NCBI RefSeq assembly: GCF_026013965.1
Contig: NZ_CP110341.1
Span: 1,054,001 to 1,118,000, forward strand
Reading direction: 5' to 3'
DNA: 64,000 nucleotides
Source: Brevibacterium sp. JSBI002
Lineage (GTDB): Bacteria; Actinomycetota; Actinomycetes; Actinomycetales; Brevibacteriaceae
Below, one piece after another: positions 45,272 through 54,324 of the stretch. The position numbers were made by a program, and so were the translations under genes. How positions within the stretch are numbered: the first letter of the stretch is position 1; every line of letters starts with the position of its first letter. The notes beneath the pieces are model-generated. The model worked only from the letters and a program-made list of their open reading frames with translations. It was not told the origin of the DNA and made no database searches.

Positions 45272-46086
45272 TGGGCCAGAAGATCAATCCGAATGGATTC
45301 CGACTCGGAATCACCACGGATCACAAGTCGAAGTGGTTCGCTGACTCGACCAAGCCGGGGCAGCGCTACCGCGACTACGTGCTCGAAGATGTCAAGATCC
45401 GCCAGATGATGAACACCGGCCTCGAACGGGCCGGCATCTCGAAGGTCAACATCGAGCGCACGCGTGACCGTGTCCGCGTCGACATCCACACCGCACGCCC
45501 GGGCATCGTCATCGGCCGTCGCGGAGCCGAAGCAGACCGCATCCGCGGTCAGCTCGAAAAGCTCACCGGCAAGCAGATTCAGCTCAACATCCTTGAGGTG
45601 AAGAACCCCGAGGTCGACGCTCAGCTCGTCGCTCAGGGTGTTGCCGAGCAGCTCGCCAGCCGCGTGGCCTTCCGCCGTGCGATGCGCAAGGCGATCCAGA
45701 GCGCCCAGCGCGCAGGTGCCAAGGGCATCCGCGTGCAGTGCTCCGGCCGCCTCGGCGGTGCTGAGATGAGCCGGTCCGAGTTCTACCGCGAAGGTCGTGT
45801 GCCGCTGCACACCCTGCGCGCGAACATCGACTTCGGCGTTCACGAAGCCCACACCACTTTCGGACGCATCGGCGTCAAGGTGTGGATCTACAAGGGCGAC
45901 ATGACCGACAAGGAGCTTGCCGCCGAGCAGGCCAAGGCTCCTGCTGCTCGTGGCCCGCGTGGCCGTGGGCGCGGTCGTGGAGGCCGCGGACGTGGTCAGG
46001 AAGGCGCACCGCGCCGTGGCGACCAGGCCCGTAATACTGAGAACAGCGCCGAAGCCCCCGCGGCTGAGGCCGGATCGGAGGGCTGA
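45271..46086 (+). CDS. rpsC: 30S ribosomal protein S3 with RG-rich C-terminal extension
   Basis: S3 lines the mRNA entry channel and has helicase function with S4 and S5. The 271-residue protein has the KH-type RNA-binding region ([18 protein letters not shown]) and [14 protein letters not shown] helices. The conserved core ends near residue 220. A C-terminal tail of about 45 residues is Arg/Gly-rich ([17 protein letters not shown]) and then Ala/Glu-rich. Confidence 0.97.
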   Translation: MGQKINPNGFRLGITTDHKSKWFADSTKPGQRYRDYVLEDVKIRQMMNTGLERAGISKVNIERTRDRVRVDIHTARPGIVIGRRGAEADRIRGQLEKLTGKQIQLNILEVKNPEVDAQLVAQGVAEQLASRVAFRRAMRKAIQSAQRAGAKGIRVQCSGRLGGAEMSRSEFYREGRVPLHTLRANIDFGVHEAHTTFGRIGVKVWIYKGDMTDKELAAEQAKAPAARGPRGRGRGRGGRGRGQEGAPRRGDQARNTENSAEAPAAEAGSEG

Positions 46087-46089
46087 GAA

Positions 46090-46506
46090 ATGCTGATCCC
46101 TCGTCGAGTGAAATTCCGCAAGCAGCACCACCCCAACCGGGGCGGCGCCGCCAAGGGAGGCACGACGGTGTCCTTCGGTGACTACGGCATCCAGGCTCTC
46201 GAGCCAGCTTACGTCACCAACCGTCAGATCGAGGCCGCACGTATTGCCATGACACGCTACATCAAGCGCGGCGGCAAGGTGTGGATCAACATCTACCCTG
46301 ATCACCCGCTGACGAAGAAGCCTGCCGAAACCCGCATGGGTTCCGGTAAGGGTTCGCCGGAGTGGTGGATCGCCAATGTCAAACCCGGTCGAGTCATGTT
46401 CGAACTCGGCGGTGTGTCCGAGGAAGTTGCTCGCGAGGCTCTGCGCCTGGCGATCCATAAGCTTCCGCTGAAGGCCCGTATCGTGGCCCGCGAAGGTGGT
46501 GAGTGA
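46090..46506 (+). CDS. rplP: 50S ribosomal protein L16
   Basis: L16 positions A- and P-site tRNAs in the 50S subunit. The 138-residue protein has the family start [19 protein letters not shown], the signature [20 protein letters not shown], and [17 protein letters not shown]. The stop lies at or overlaps the rpmC start. Confidence 0.98.
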   Translation: MLIPRRVKFRKQHHPNRGGAAKGGTTVSFGDYGIQALEPAYVTNRQIEAARIAMTRYIKRGGKVWINIYPDHPLTKKPAETRMGSGKGSPEWWIANVKPGRVMFELGGVSEEVAREALRLAIHKLPLKARIVAREGGE

Positions 46507-46508
46507 GA

Positions 46509-46760
46509 ATGGCAATCGGTTCGAAGAACCTTTCCATCGACGCGCTTGACGGTTACGACAACGAGCGTCTGCAGGAAGAGCTCAAGAAGGCCAAGGCCGA
46601 GCTGTTCAACCTGCGTTTCCAGTCGGCCACCGGCCAGCTGGAGAGCCACGGTCGCCTCAAGGCCGTGCGTCGCGACATCGCTCGTATCTACACCGTGCTC
46701 AACGAACGGGAGCTGGACATCCGTCCGAACCCCGCTGATGCCAAGGAAGAGAGCAAGTGA
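46509..46760 (+). CDS. rpmC: 50S ribosomal protein L29
   Basis: L29 lies next to L23 at the tunnel exit. It is an 83-residue two-helix protein with [20 protein letters not shown] and [18 protein letters not shown] use the ATG at 46509 (MAIGSKNLS); a GTG at 46503 would give a four-base overlap with rplP and two more residues and is a real alternative. The Lys/Glu-rich tail overlaps the rpsQ start. Confidence 0.95.
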   Translation: MAIGSKNLSIDALDGYDNERLQEELKKAKAELFNLRFQSATGQLESHGRLKAVRRDIARIYTVLNERELDIRPNPADAKEESK

Positions 46761-47047
46761 TGGCGGAGACCACGAATACCGAGGCCACTGCTGCGGAACG
46801 CAACTCCCGCAAGACCGCACGTGGTTACGTCGTATCCGACAAGATGGACAAGACCATCGTCGTCGAGGTTGAGGAGCGCATGAAGCACCGCCTCTACGGC
46901 AAGGTCATGCGCAAGTCGGTCAAGTACAAGGTTCACGACGAAGAGAACACCGCCGGCATCGGCGACCTCGTCCTCGTGGCCGAGACGCGGCCCCTTTCGG
47001 CCGCGAAGCGTTGGCGGCTCGTCGAAATCGTCGAACGCGCCAAGTAG
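46760..47047 (+). CDS. rpsQ: 30S ribosomal protein S17
   Basis: S17 is an early-assembling 16S rRNA-binding OB-fold protein. The 95-residue product has [20 protein letters not shown] and the signature [20 protein letters not shown]. The ATG at 46760 shares a base with the rpmC stop; a GTG three bases earlier is possible. Confidence 0.97.
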   Translation: MAETTNTEATAAERNSRKTARGYVVSDKMDKTIVVEVEERMKHRLYGKVMRKSVKYKVHDEENTAGIGDLVLVAETRPLSAAKRWRLVEIVERAK

Positions 47048-47072
47048 TCAACGCCACCCCACCCACCCGGTC

Positions 47073-47103
47073 CCGCCCGCGGCCTCCTGCAGGCCGCGGG
47101 CGG
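47073..47103. terminator. strong hairpin inside the ribosomal operon, rpsQ-rplN gap
   Basis: CCGCCCGCGGCCT pairs perfectly with AGGCCGCGGGCGG (13 bp) around CCTGC. No T-run follows, so it may attenuate or process the transcript rather than end it. It separates the S10 and spc parts of the cluster. Confidence 0.55.
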
Positions 47104-47191
47104 CTACCGGGAACGGGGTGAAATGTCAATGAATCCGTTCCGCAAGGCTCGCGTTCAGGCGTGAGAACCAGCGCGACGACAGGAGAAAATA

Positions 47192-47560
47192 GTGATTCAG
47201 CAAGAGTCGCGACTCAAAGTCGCCGACAACACTGGCGCCAAGCAGATCCTGGCAATCAGGATCCTGGGTGGCTCCGGTCGGCGCTACGCCTCGATCGGTG
47301 ACACCATCGTGGCGACCGTCAAGGATGCGATCCCTGGCGGCAATGTGAAGAAGGGTGACGTCGTCAAGGCCGTCATCGTTCGCACTGCCAAGGAACGTCG
47401 TCGTCCCGACGGCTCCTACATCAAGTTCGATGAGAATGCAGCTGTCATCCTCAAGAACGATGAGGAACCGCGCGGAACCCGTATCTTCGGGCCCGTGGGA
47501 CGCGAACTCCGCGACAAGAAGTTCATGAAGATCGTCTCCCTGGCACCGGAGGTGTTGTGA
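47192..47560 (+). CDS. rplN: 50S ribosomal protein L14
   Basis: L14 contributes to an intersubunit bridge and is the target of the silencing factor RsfS. The 122-residue protein begins [20 protein letters not shown] and has [19 protein letters not shown]. The start is GTG after GACAGGAG. It follows a 144-bp gap holding a large hairpin. Confidence 0.97.
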   Translation: MIQQESRLKVADNTGAKQILAIRILGGSGRRYASIGDTIVATVKDAIPGGNVKKGDVVKAVIVRTAKERRRPDGSYIKFDENAAVILKNDEEPRGTRIFGPVGRELRDKKFMKIVSLAPEVL

Positions 47561-47562
47561 GC

Positions 47563-47931
47563 ATGGCGAACAAGCTCAAGATCAAGAAGGGCGACCTCGT
47601 CCAGGTCATCGCCGGCGCTCGGCAATCCCGTGGTGGCGATCGTGGGAAGCAGGGCAAGGTCCTTGCCGTCTACCCCGAACGCAACCGCGTCCTCGTTGAG
47701 GGCGTCAACCGCGTGATCAAGCACAAGAAGGCTACGCAGACTCAGGCCGGCGGCACCGCTGGTGGCCGTGAGACCCACGAAGCCCCCATCCACGTGTCCA
47801 ACGTGGCGCTCGTTGATCCCAAGGACAACAAGCCCACCCGCGTCGGATACCGCGAAGAGAGCGTCGAGCGCGACGGTCGCACCAAGACCGTTCGGGTTCG
47901 CATCTCGCGTCGCACCGGGGAGGAGATCTGA
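47563..47931 (+). CDS. rplX: 50S ribosomal protein L24
   Basis: L24 starts 50S assembly and carries a KOW motif ([20 protein letters not shown]). The 122-residue form uses the ATG at 47563. The GTG at 47557 overlaps the rplN stop by four bases and would add two residues; GGAGG upstream allows either. The stop shares one base with rplE. Confidence 0.95.
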   Translation: MANKLKIKKGDLVQVIAGARQSRGGDRGKQGKVLAVYPERNRVLVEGVNRVIKHKKATQTQAGGTAGGRETHEAPIHVSNVALVDPKDNKPTRVGYREESVERDGRTKTVRVRISRRTGEEI

Positions 47932-48500
47932 TGACGGAAACAACCACCAGCCGTCCCGCACCGCGTCTCAAGCAGATTTACCGCGAAGAGATCGTTGCGA
48001 AGCTGCAGGAAGAGTTCAACTACGCCAACCCCATGCAGGTTCCCGGACTGACCAAGGTCGTCGTGAACATGGGTGTGGGTGACGCAGCACGCGATTCCAA
48101 GATGATCGAAGGCGCGATCAACGACCTGACTCTGATCACCGGTCAGAAGCCCGTCGTGACCCGTGCCCGCAAGTCCATCGCACAGTTCAAGCTGCGCGAA
48201 GGTCAGCCCATCGGCGCTCACGTCACCATGCGTGGAGCCCGGATGTGGGAGTTCATCGACCGCGTCATCACTCTGGCACTGCCGCGTATCCGCGACTTCC
48301 GCGGACTCTCGGATCGTCAGTTCGACGGAAACGGTAACTACACCTTCGGCCTCACCGAACAGTCCATGTTCCACGAGATCGACCAGGACCGGATCGACCG
48401 CGTCCGCGGTATGGATATCACCGTCGTCACCACCGCGGCAACCGACGACGAGGGACGTGCACTGCTGCGTCACCTCGGGTTCCCGTTCAAACAAAAATAA
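47931..48500 (+). CDS. rplE: 50S ribosomal protein L5
   Basis: L5 binds 5S rRNA and contacts the P-site tRNA. The 189-residue protein contains the signature [36 protein letters not shown] and [15 protein letters not shown]. No rpsN gene follows; rpsH is next after 67 bp. Confidence 0.97.
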   Translation: MTETTTSRPAPRLKQIYREEIVAKLQEEFNYANPMQVPGLTKVVVNMGVGDAARDSKMIEGAINDLTLITGQKPVVTRARKSIAQFKLREGQPIGAHVTMRGARMWEFIDRVITLALPRIRDFRGLSDRQFDGNGNYTFGLTEQSMFHEIDQDRIDRVRGMDITVVTTAATDDEGRALLRHLGFPFKQK

Positions 48501-48567
48501 TCGCTACGTTGCAGGTCCAAGCACAGTACGTGGGCGGAAACCGTAACGAGGAAGGGCAAGTGCCCAA

Positions 48568-48966
48568 ATGACAATGACTGATCCAGTCGCAGACATGCTT
48601 ACGCGTCTGCGCAACGCCAATTCGGCTTATCACGAGGACGTCAGCATGCCGTTCTCGAAGCTCAAGTCGAACATCGCCGAGATCCTCAAGACCGAGGGCT
48701 ACATCACCGGCTGGAGCGTCGAAGACGCCGAGGTCGGCAAGACTCTGCTCCTGGACCTGAAGTTCGGACCCAACCGGGAACGTTCGATCGCCGGCCTGCG
48801 TCGAGTGTCTAAGCCGGGACTGCGCGTCTACGCGAAGTCCACGAACCTGCCCAAGGTTCTCGGCGGCCTCGGCATCGCCATCCTGTCGACCTCGTCAGGC
48901 CTCCTGACGGACCGTCAGGCCGCCAAGAAGGGTGTGGGTGGGGAAGTCCTCGCCTACGTCTGGTAA
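48568..48966 (+). CDS. rpsH: 30S ribosomal protein S8
   Basis: S8 is a central 16S rRNA-binding protein that represses spc operons in some bacteria. The 132-residue sequence has [20 protein letters not shown] and [24 protein letters not shown] C-terminal signature. An ATG two codons downstream (MTDPVADML) is an alternative start. Confidence 0.97.
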   Translation: MTMTDPVADMLTRLRNANSAYHEDVSMPFSKLKSNIAEILKTEGYITGWSVEDAEVGKTLLLDLKFGPNRERSIAGLRRVSKPGLRVYAKSTNLPKVLGGLGIAILSTSSGLLTDRQAAKKGVGGEVLAYVW

Positions 48967-48983
48967 AGGAAGGAGAGAAGAAC

Positions 48984-49520
48984 ATGTCACGTATTGGCAA
49001 GAACCCGATCTCCGTTCCCAGCGGCGTCGAGGTCAAGGTCGACGGCCAGGATGTCGCCGTCAAGGGACCTAAGGGCGAGCTGTCCGTCACCATCGCCGAG
49101 CCGATCACCGTATCGCTCGAAGACGGTGTCATCACGGTTGCCCGTCCGGACGAAGAGCGCGAATCGCGTTCTCTGCACGGACTGTCCCGTACGCTCATCA
49201 ACAACATGATCGTCGGTGTGACCGATGGCTACTCCAAGGCCCTCGAGATCGTCGGAACCGGTTACCGTGTCCTGGCCAAGGGATCGAACCTCGAGTTCGC
49301 TCTCGGCTACAGCCACCCGATCGTCGTCGAGCCGCCGGAGGGAATCTCCTTCAGCGTCGACGGTCAGACCAAGGTCGCTGTCCACGGAATCGACAAGCAG
49401 CTCGTCGGTGAGACCGCTGCCAACATCCGGAAGCTGCGCAAGCCCGAGCCTTATAAGGGCAAGGGTGTGCGCTACGCCGGCGAAATCGTCCGTCGCAAGG
49501 TCGGAAAGGCTGGTAAGTAA
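48984..49520 (+). CDS. rplF: 50S ribosomal protein L6
   Basis: L6 sits near the factor-binding site. The 178-residue protein starts [17 protein letters not shown] and has the C-terminal signature [30 protein letters not shown] precedes the ATG. rplR starts two bases after its stop. Confidence 0.98.
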   Translation: MSRIGKNPISVPSGVEVKVDGQDVAVKGPKGELSVTIAEPITVSLEDGVITVARPDEERESRSLHGLSRTLINNMIVGVTDGYSKALEIVGTGYRVLAKGSNLEFALGYSHPIVVEPPEGISFSVDGQTKVAVHGIDKQLVGETAANIRKLRKPEPYKGKGVRYAGEIVRRKVGKAGK

Positions 49521-49522
49521 AG

Positions 49523-49902
49523 ATGGCCTTTGGCAAGAAGGAAAGCTACGGCAAAGGCAGGGCAGCTGCTCGCAAGCGTCGTCACGCTCGACTGCGCAAG
49601 CATGTCAGCGGCACGACCGAGCGCCCTCGCCTGTCAGTGACTCGCTCCACGCGCCACGTCTTCGTCCAGGTCATCGACGACACCGTCGGCAAGACCCTGG
49701 TCTCGGCCTCCACCATGGAAGCCGACCTGCGGACATTCGAAGGCGATAAGACCGGCAAAGCCCGCAAGGTGGGCGAGCTGGTTGCTCAGCGCGCCAAGGA
49801 CGCCGGAATCGATTCGTCGTCTTCGACCGTGGAGGCAATGCCTACCACGGCCGTGTGCAGGCAATCGCCGAAGGTGCCCGTGAAGGAGGATTGGCCCTAT
49901 GA
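49523..49902 (+). CDS. rplR: 50S ribosomal protein L18, frameshifted near its C-terminus
   Basis: L18 brings 5S rRNA into the 50S subunit. The frame from 49523 is normal L18 through AKDAGIDS, then becomes non-L18 and would run to 49909. The neighbouring frame from 49816 gives [20 protein letters not shown] and ends with AREGGLAL at a TGA (49900-49902) that overlaps the rpsE ATG. One base is missing at about 49815-49816 (gattcg-tcgtc). The intact gene would encode about 126 residues. Since L18 is essential and single copy, sequence error is more likely than a real mutation. Confidence 0.85.
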
Positions 49903-50581
49903 GCACTGAAGAGAACAAGGAACAGCAGGCAACTGCTGAGACCCGCACCGACAACAGCGGTGACCGTTCCTCCCGTGGCCGCGGCAGGGTGGACAGGGCG
50001 GTCAGGGTCGCGGACGCGGCGAAGGCCGTGGACGCGGCGGTCGCAACGACCGTGAAGACAAGAACCAGTTCATCGAACACGTCATCACGATCAACCGCGT
50101 GTCGAAGGTCGTCAAGGGTGGACGTCGGTTCTCCTTCACGGCTCTCGTCGTGGTCGGAGACGGCGACGGCATGGTCGGCATGGGTTACGGCAAGGCTAAG
50201 GAAGTTCCTGCCGCCATCGCCAAGGGCGTCGAGGAAGCGAAGAAGAACTTCTTCCGCGTTCCCCGCATCCAGAAGACCATTCCGCACCCCATCCAGGGCG
50301 AGGAAGCCGCAGGCGTCGTCCTGCTGCGTCCGGCCGCTCCGGGTACCGGTGTCATCGCCGGCGGACCCGTTCGTGCGGTCCTCGATGCGGCAGGCGTCCA
50401 GGACGTCCTGTCGAAGTCGCTGGGCTCGGCGAACGCGATCAACATCGTGCACGCCGCGATCGCCGCGCTGAAGGGCCTTGAACGTCCGGAAGAGGTTGCG
50501 GCTCGCCGTGGCCTGCCCGTCGACGAAGTTGCTCCGCACGCACTGCTGCGAGCAGCTGCTGAAAGTGGGGCGAAGTCCTGA
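49899..50581 (+). CDS. rpsE: 30S ribosomal protein S5, frameshifted in its N-terminal extension
   Basis: S5 acts in decoding accuracy and mRNA unwinding. The ATG at 49899 starts [20 protein letters not shown] and stays in frame to about 49987. The -1 frame then continues as an RG-rich stretch ([20 protein letters not shown]), [20 protein letters not shown] and the intact S5 core, ending at 50581. The shift equals one missing G in a G-run (caggg-tgg). A GTG at 50099 could start a truncated core, but it lies inside the conserved region. Probably a sequence error in an essential gene. Confidence 0.87.
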
Positions 50582-50763
50582 TGGCAAAGCTCAAGATTAC
50601 TCAGCGCAAGTCCGCAATCGGATACCGTCAGAGCCAGCGTGACACGCTGCGTTCGCTCGGTCTCAAGCGGACCAACGACGTTGTGGTGCAGGAAGATCGC
50701 CCCGAGATCCGGGGAATGATCAACGCTGTCCGCCACATCGTGACTGTGGAAGAGGTCGATTGA
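50581..50763 (+). CDS. rpmD: 50S ribosomal protein L30
   Basis: L30 is a small 23S rRNA-binding protein. The 60-residue sequence has [20 protein letters not shown] and [20 protein letters not shown], the family signature. The ATG shares one base with the rpsE stop. Confidence 0.97.
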   Translation: MAKLKITQRKSAIGYRQSQRDTLRSLGLKRTNDVVVQEDRPEIRGMINAVRHIVTVEEVD

Positions 50764-50764
50764 T

Positions 50765-51217
50765 ATGTCGAACAACGACTCGCTGAAGCTGCACGATCTG
50801 CGCCCTGCTCCCGGTGCCAAGACCGCCAAGACCCGCGTCGGTCGTGGTGAGGCTTCGAAGGGTAAGACTGCCGGACGCGGAACCAAGGGCACGAAGGCCC
50901 GTTACCAGGTTCCGCACGGCTTCGAGGGCGGCCAGACCCCGATGCACATGCGTCTGCCCAAGCTGCGTGGATTCAAGAACCCCGCCAAGGTGGAGTTCCA
51001 GGTTGTCAACCTCGACAAGCTGTCCAGCCTGTTCCCCGAGGGCGGAGACGTCACCGTCGCCGACCTCGTGGAGAAGGGCGCTGTGCGCGCAAAGCAGCCC
51101 GTCAAGGTTCTCGGCACCGGTGAGATCACCGTGGCTCTGAACATCACTGCAGACAAGTTCTCCGGCTCCGCAGCCGAGAAGATCAAGGCTGCAGGCGGAA
51201 GCACCAACGAGGCCTGA
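50765..51217 (+). CDS. rplO: 50S ribosomal protein L15
   Basis: L15 is a late-assembly 50S protein. The 150-residue product has [40 protein letters not shown] and the C-terminal [13 protein letters not shown] terminator separates it from secY, so secY probably has its own promoter. Confidence 0.97.
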   Translation: MSNNDSLKLHDLRPAPGAKTAKTRVGRGEASKGKTAGRGTKGTKARYQVPHGFEGGQTPMHMRLPKLRGFKNPAKVEFQVVNLDKLSSLFPEGGDVTVADLVEKGAVRAKQPVKVLGTGEITVALNITADKFSGSAAEKIKAAGGSTNEA

Positions 51218-51260
51218 TCCGTTCCACTCGGAACGGTATCCCGGCTTCAACGCTGGTCAA

Positions 51261-51288
51261 GGGGGCGGTCACTTCGGTGGTCGCCCCC
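51261..51288 (+). terminator. terminator after rplO
   Basis: GGGGGCGGTCAC pairs with GTGGTCGCCCCC (two G-T wobbles) around a TTCG tetraloop, followed by TTCT. Confidence 0.85.
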
Positions 51289-51564
51289 TTCTGCATCCCT
51301 GAACGTCGGCAACGGTGGACCGCATACCAGGCCGATGCCGCCCAGACGCCGTCTCGACCACTGCCTGAAACCGCTCCGATGCCATCTCAAACCCTGCCTG
51401 AAACCGCTCTGAGGCCACCTCGGACACAGGTTGCGCAGAGGCGTCACAGGGCTTCGCCGGTTTCGGCCCGGAGGGCATACCCTGGTAGTCTTTTGCAGGT
51501 ATTTGTCTCAATCGCCAGGTCGCGACCACGACTCTGACTTTTCATCCCCCAACGAGGAGGACGC
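51289..51564. other. intergenic region rplO-secY with 33-nt tandem repeat
   Basis: No gene is supported. CTGCCTGAAACCGCTC occurs at 51361-51376 and 51394-51409, giving a 33-nt period. A degenerate third unit lies at about 51328-51360. A secY promoter must lie here or in the repeats, but I cannot assign one firmly. Confidence 0.5.
51328..51426. repeat. 33-nt tandem repeat, three units
   Basis: Units at 51361-51393 and 51394-51426 share an exact 16-mer and further scattered identity (GCCAtCTCaaACC versus GCCAcCTCggACA). The upstream unit (51328-51360) shares GCCgTCTCgACCA. On the minus strand this gives an 11-residue repeat, but no gene is supported there. Confidence 0.6.
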
Positions 51565-52866
51565 TTGATCGGCGCAATCCGGAGGGCCTTCAGAACGCCC
51601 GACTTGAGGAAGAAACTCCTCTTCACCCTGGGCATTCTTGTCATCTTCCGACTCGGCTCGTTCATTCCTTCGCCTGGAATCGACTACACCAAGGTGCAGG
51701 AATGCGTGGCTTCGCCTCAGCTCAATGAGGGCGGATTCGCCATGATCAACCTCTTCAGCGGCGGCGCGCTGCTGCAGCTGTCGATCTTCGCCTTGGGCAT
51801 CATGCCGTATATCACCGCGAGTATCATCGTCCAGCTGCTGCGAGTGGTCATTCCTCGCTTCGAAGCCCTCCACAAGGAAGGCGCCTCTGGACAGGCGAAG
51901 CTGACTCAGTACACTCGCTACCTCACCATCGGTCTCGCGATCCTCAACTCGACGACCCTCGTGGCGACCGTGCGCTCCGGCGCACTGTTCGGCAATGTCG
52001 AAGGCTGCCAGGACCTCATCGCCAACGACACCTGGTGGGGCATTGCCGTCCTCGTCCTCACTCTGACCGCGGGAACCGGCCTGATCATGTGGCTGGGCGA
52101 GCAGATCACCGAACACGGTGTGGGCAACGGTATGTCGCTGCTCATCTTCACGTCCGTGGCTTCTGCCTTCCCGTCCTCGCTCGGTGCGATCTTCCGCGAG
52201 CAGGGCGTCGACATCTTCATCATCGTCATGGCAGTCGGACTCGTCCTCATCGCCCTCGTCGTCTTCGTCGAGCAGTCGCAGCGCAGGATCCCCGTCCAGT
52301 ACGCCAAGCGCATGGTGGGCCGTCGGATGTTCGGCGGAACGTCGACCTACATCCCGATCAAGGTGAATATGGCCGGTGTCATCCCCGTCATCTTCGCCTC
52401 CTCGGTGCTCTACCTGCCTAGCCTGATCTCGCAGTTCTTCGACCCGGAATCCAAGGCCGTCGAATGGATCAACACCTACTTCACCCGCGGTGACCATCCT
52501 CTCTACATCACCGTGTACGCGCTGCTGACGATCTTCTTCGCCTACTTCTACGTCGCGATCACCTTCAATCCTGAAGAGGTCGCGGACAATATGAAGAAGT
52601 ACGGCGGCTTCATCCCCGGTATCCGTGCCGGTCGCCCGACCGCCGAGTACCTCAGCTACGTACTCAGCCGCATCAACTTCCCCGGCTCGCTCTACCTGGC
52701 TTTCGTCGCCCTCATTCCGCTGATCGCTCTGGTGCTCATCAACGCCAACCAGAACTTCCCGTTCGGCGGCACCTCACTGCTGATCGTCGTCGGTGTCGGC
52801 CTCGAAACGGTCAAGCAGATCGACGCGCAGATGCAGCAGCGCCACTACGAAGGTCTGCTGCGCTGA
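51565..52866 (+). CDS. secY: preprotein translocase subunit SecY
   Basis: SecY is the ten-span channel protein of the Sec translocon. The 433-residue protein has the N-terminal FRTPDLRKKLLFTLGILVIF, ALGIMPYITASIIVQLL (span 2), RMVGRRMFGG and the cytoplasmic loop GGFIPGIRAGRPTAEYL. It starts at TTG 51565, with GAGGAGG upstream. adk follows after 49 bp, the classic secY-adk-map order. Confidence 0.97.
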   Translation: MIGAIRRAFRTPDLRKKLLFTLGILVIFRLGSFIPSPGIDYTKVQECVASPQLNEGGFAMINLFSGGALLQLSIFALGIMPYITASIIVQLLRVVIPRFEALHKEGASGQAKLTQYTRYLTIGLAILNSTTLVATVRSGALFGNVEGCQDLIANDTWWGIAVLVLTLTAGTGLIMWLGEQITEHGVGNGMSLLIFTSVASAFPSSLGAIFREQGVDIFIIVMAVGLVLIALVVFVEQSQRRIPVQYAKRMVGRRMFGGTSTYIPIKVNMAGVIPVIFASSVLYLPSLISQFFDPESKAVEWINTYFTRGDHPLYITVYALLTIFFAYFYVAITFNPEEVADNMKKYGGFIPGIRAGRPTAEYLSYVLSRINFPGSLYLAFVALIPLIALVLINANQNFPFGGTSLLIVVGVGLETVKQIDAQMQQRHYEGLLR

Positions 52867-52915
52867 TTCGACCGAACGCTGACGTTCAGCGGACATCCCA
52901 TTGGAAGGACACCCT

Positions 52916-53482
52916 ATGAGTTCACGCATCATCCTGATCGGCCCTCCCGGCGCCGGCAAGGGCACCCAGGCCGCACGCCTGTCCGAGGCGCTCGGCGTCC
53001 CGGCCATCTCGACCGGAGACATCTTCCGGGCCAATGTGAAGGGTGAGACCGAACTGGGCAAGCTGGCCAAGCGCTACATGGATGCCGGCGAGTACGTGCC
53101 CGACGAGGTCACGAACTCGATGGTCGCCGATCGACTGGCACAGGATGACGCAGCCGAAGGCTTCCTCCTCGACGGATATCCTCGCACCAGCGCCCAGGTC
53201 GATGAACTCGACAGGATCCTCGCAGCCGAGGATAAGGCGATCGAGCACGTGGTCGAGCTGACGGCCGACACCGACGAGGTCGTCGCTCGTCTGCTCGCGC
53301 GTGCTCAGACCGAGGGTCGCAGCGACGACAGCGAAGACGTCATCCGCCATCGCCTCGACGTCTACGAAGAGCAGACTCAGCCGCTGACCGATATCTACCG
53401 CAGCCGCGGACTGCTTCGCCAGGTCGACGGGCTCGGCGAAGTCAACGACATCACCGAACGCATCCTCTCGACCATTCGATGA
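52916..53482 (+). CDS. adk: adenylate kinase
   Basis: It catalyses AMP plus ATP to two ADP. The 188-residue protein has the P-loop IGPPGAGKGTQAARL, the AMP-binding STGDIFR and GFLLDGYPRTSAQVDEL. It is the short-LID form without zinc cysteines. The ATG at 52916 follows GGAAGGA; an in-frame start at 52901 is disfavoured. It overlaps map by ATGA. Confidence 0.97.
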   Translation: MSSRIILIGPPGAGKGTQAARLSEALGVPAISTGDIFRANVKGETELGKLAKRYMDAGEYVPDEVTNSMVADRLAQDDAAEGFLLDGYPRTSAQVDELDRILAAEDKAIEHVVELTADTDEVVARLLARAQTEGRSDDSEDVIRHRLDVYEEQTQPLTDIYRSRGLLRQVDGLGEVNDITERILSTIR

Positions 53483-54315
53483 TCTTCGGACCACGTATCG
53501 AGCTGAAGACTCCCGCAGAGCTTGAGCTCATGCATCGGGCCGGGCAGCTGACAGCAGAAGTGCTCTCAGCGGCCCGGTCCGCGGCCGTTCCCGGAGCCAC
53601 CACCGCCGAGGTGGACGCCGCTGCGGAAGCCGTCATCGACGCCGCCGGCGCCCGCTCGAACTTCAAGGGCTATCAGGGATTCCCTGCGGTCGTGTGCATA
53701 TCCGTGAACGAGGAGATCGTCCACGGCATCCCGGGATCCCGCGTCCTCGAAGCCGGGGACATCGTGTCGATCGACGGCGGCGCCGTGGTTGACGGGTTCC
53801 ACGGGGACTCGGCGCTGACGTTGATCGTCGGCGGCGACGAAGCAGGCACTGCCGCCGACCGTGAGCTGTCCTCTGCCACCGAGGCGGCTATGTGGGCAGG
53901 CATCGCGGCGTTCGCGACCGGTGCGAAGGTCAGCGATATCGGCGACGCCATCGATGACTTCGTCTCCGAATCATTCCCCCATCTGGGCCTCGTCGAGGAA
54001 TTCACGGGACACGGCATCGGCACCTCCATGCATATGGCGCCTGAGGTCCTCAACTACCGGGCACGCTCGAACGGTCCGAAGATCAAGCCCGGAATGTGCC
54101 TGGCAATCGAGCCGATGCTCACGACGGGAGGTGCGGACACGCGCACTCTCGCCGACGACTGGACTGTCGTGACGGCGGATGGCTCACGGGCGAGCCACTG
54201 GGAACACAGCGTGGCCCGCCATGACGGGGGAGTCTGGGTACTCACAGCCGTCGATGGGGGAGCGGCCGGGTTGGCGCCGTTCGGAATCACTCCCGTGGCT
54301 CCGAAAGACGCCTGA
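53479..54315 (+). CDS. map: type I methionine aminopeptidase
   Basis: It removes the initiator methionine from nascent proteins. The 278-residue enzyme has metal-ligand motifs DIVSIDGGAVVDGFHGDSAL (two Asp), GHGIGTSMHMAPEVLNY (His), AIEPMLT (Glu) and WEHSVA (Glu). It lacks the N-terminal zinc-finger or SH3 extension. Its ATG overlaps the adk stop. The operon ends here; the next gene is on the opposite strand. Confidence 0.96.
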   Translation: MIFGPRIELKTPAELELMHRAGQLTAEVLSAARSAAVPGATTAEVDAAAEAVIDAAGARSNFKGYQGFPAVVCISVNEEIVHGIPGSRVLEAGDIVSIDGGAVVDGFHGDSALTLIVGGDEAGTAADRELSSATEAAMWAGIAAFATGAKVSDIGDAIDDFVSESFPHLGLVEEFTGHGIGTSMHMAPEVLNYRARSNGPKIKPGMCLAIEPMLTTGGADTRTLADDWTVVTADGSRASHWEHSVARHDGGVWVLTAVDGGAAGLAPFGITPVAPKDA

Positions 54316-54324
54316 GGGGAGAAC

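Noticed and set aside
51269..51529. Minus-strand 86-codon frame with an 11-residue repeat (ASERFQA) between rplO and secY
   Set aside because: The repeat is explained by the 33-nt tandem DNA repeat. The frame runs across the rplO terminator and has no ribosome site or homology that I can recognise.
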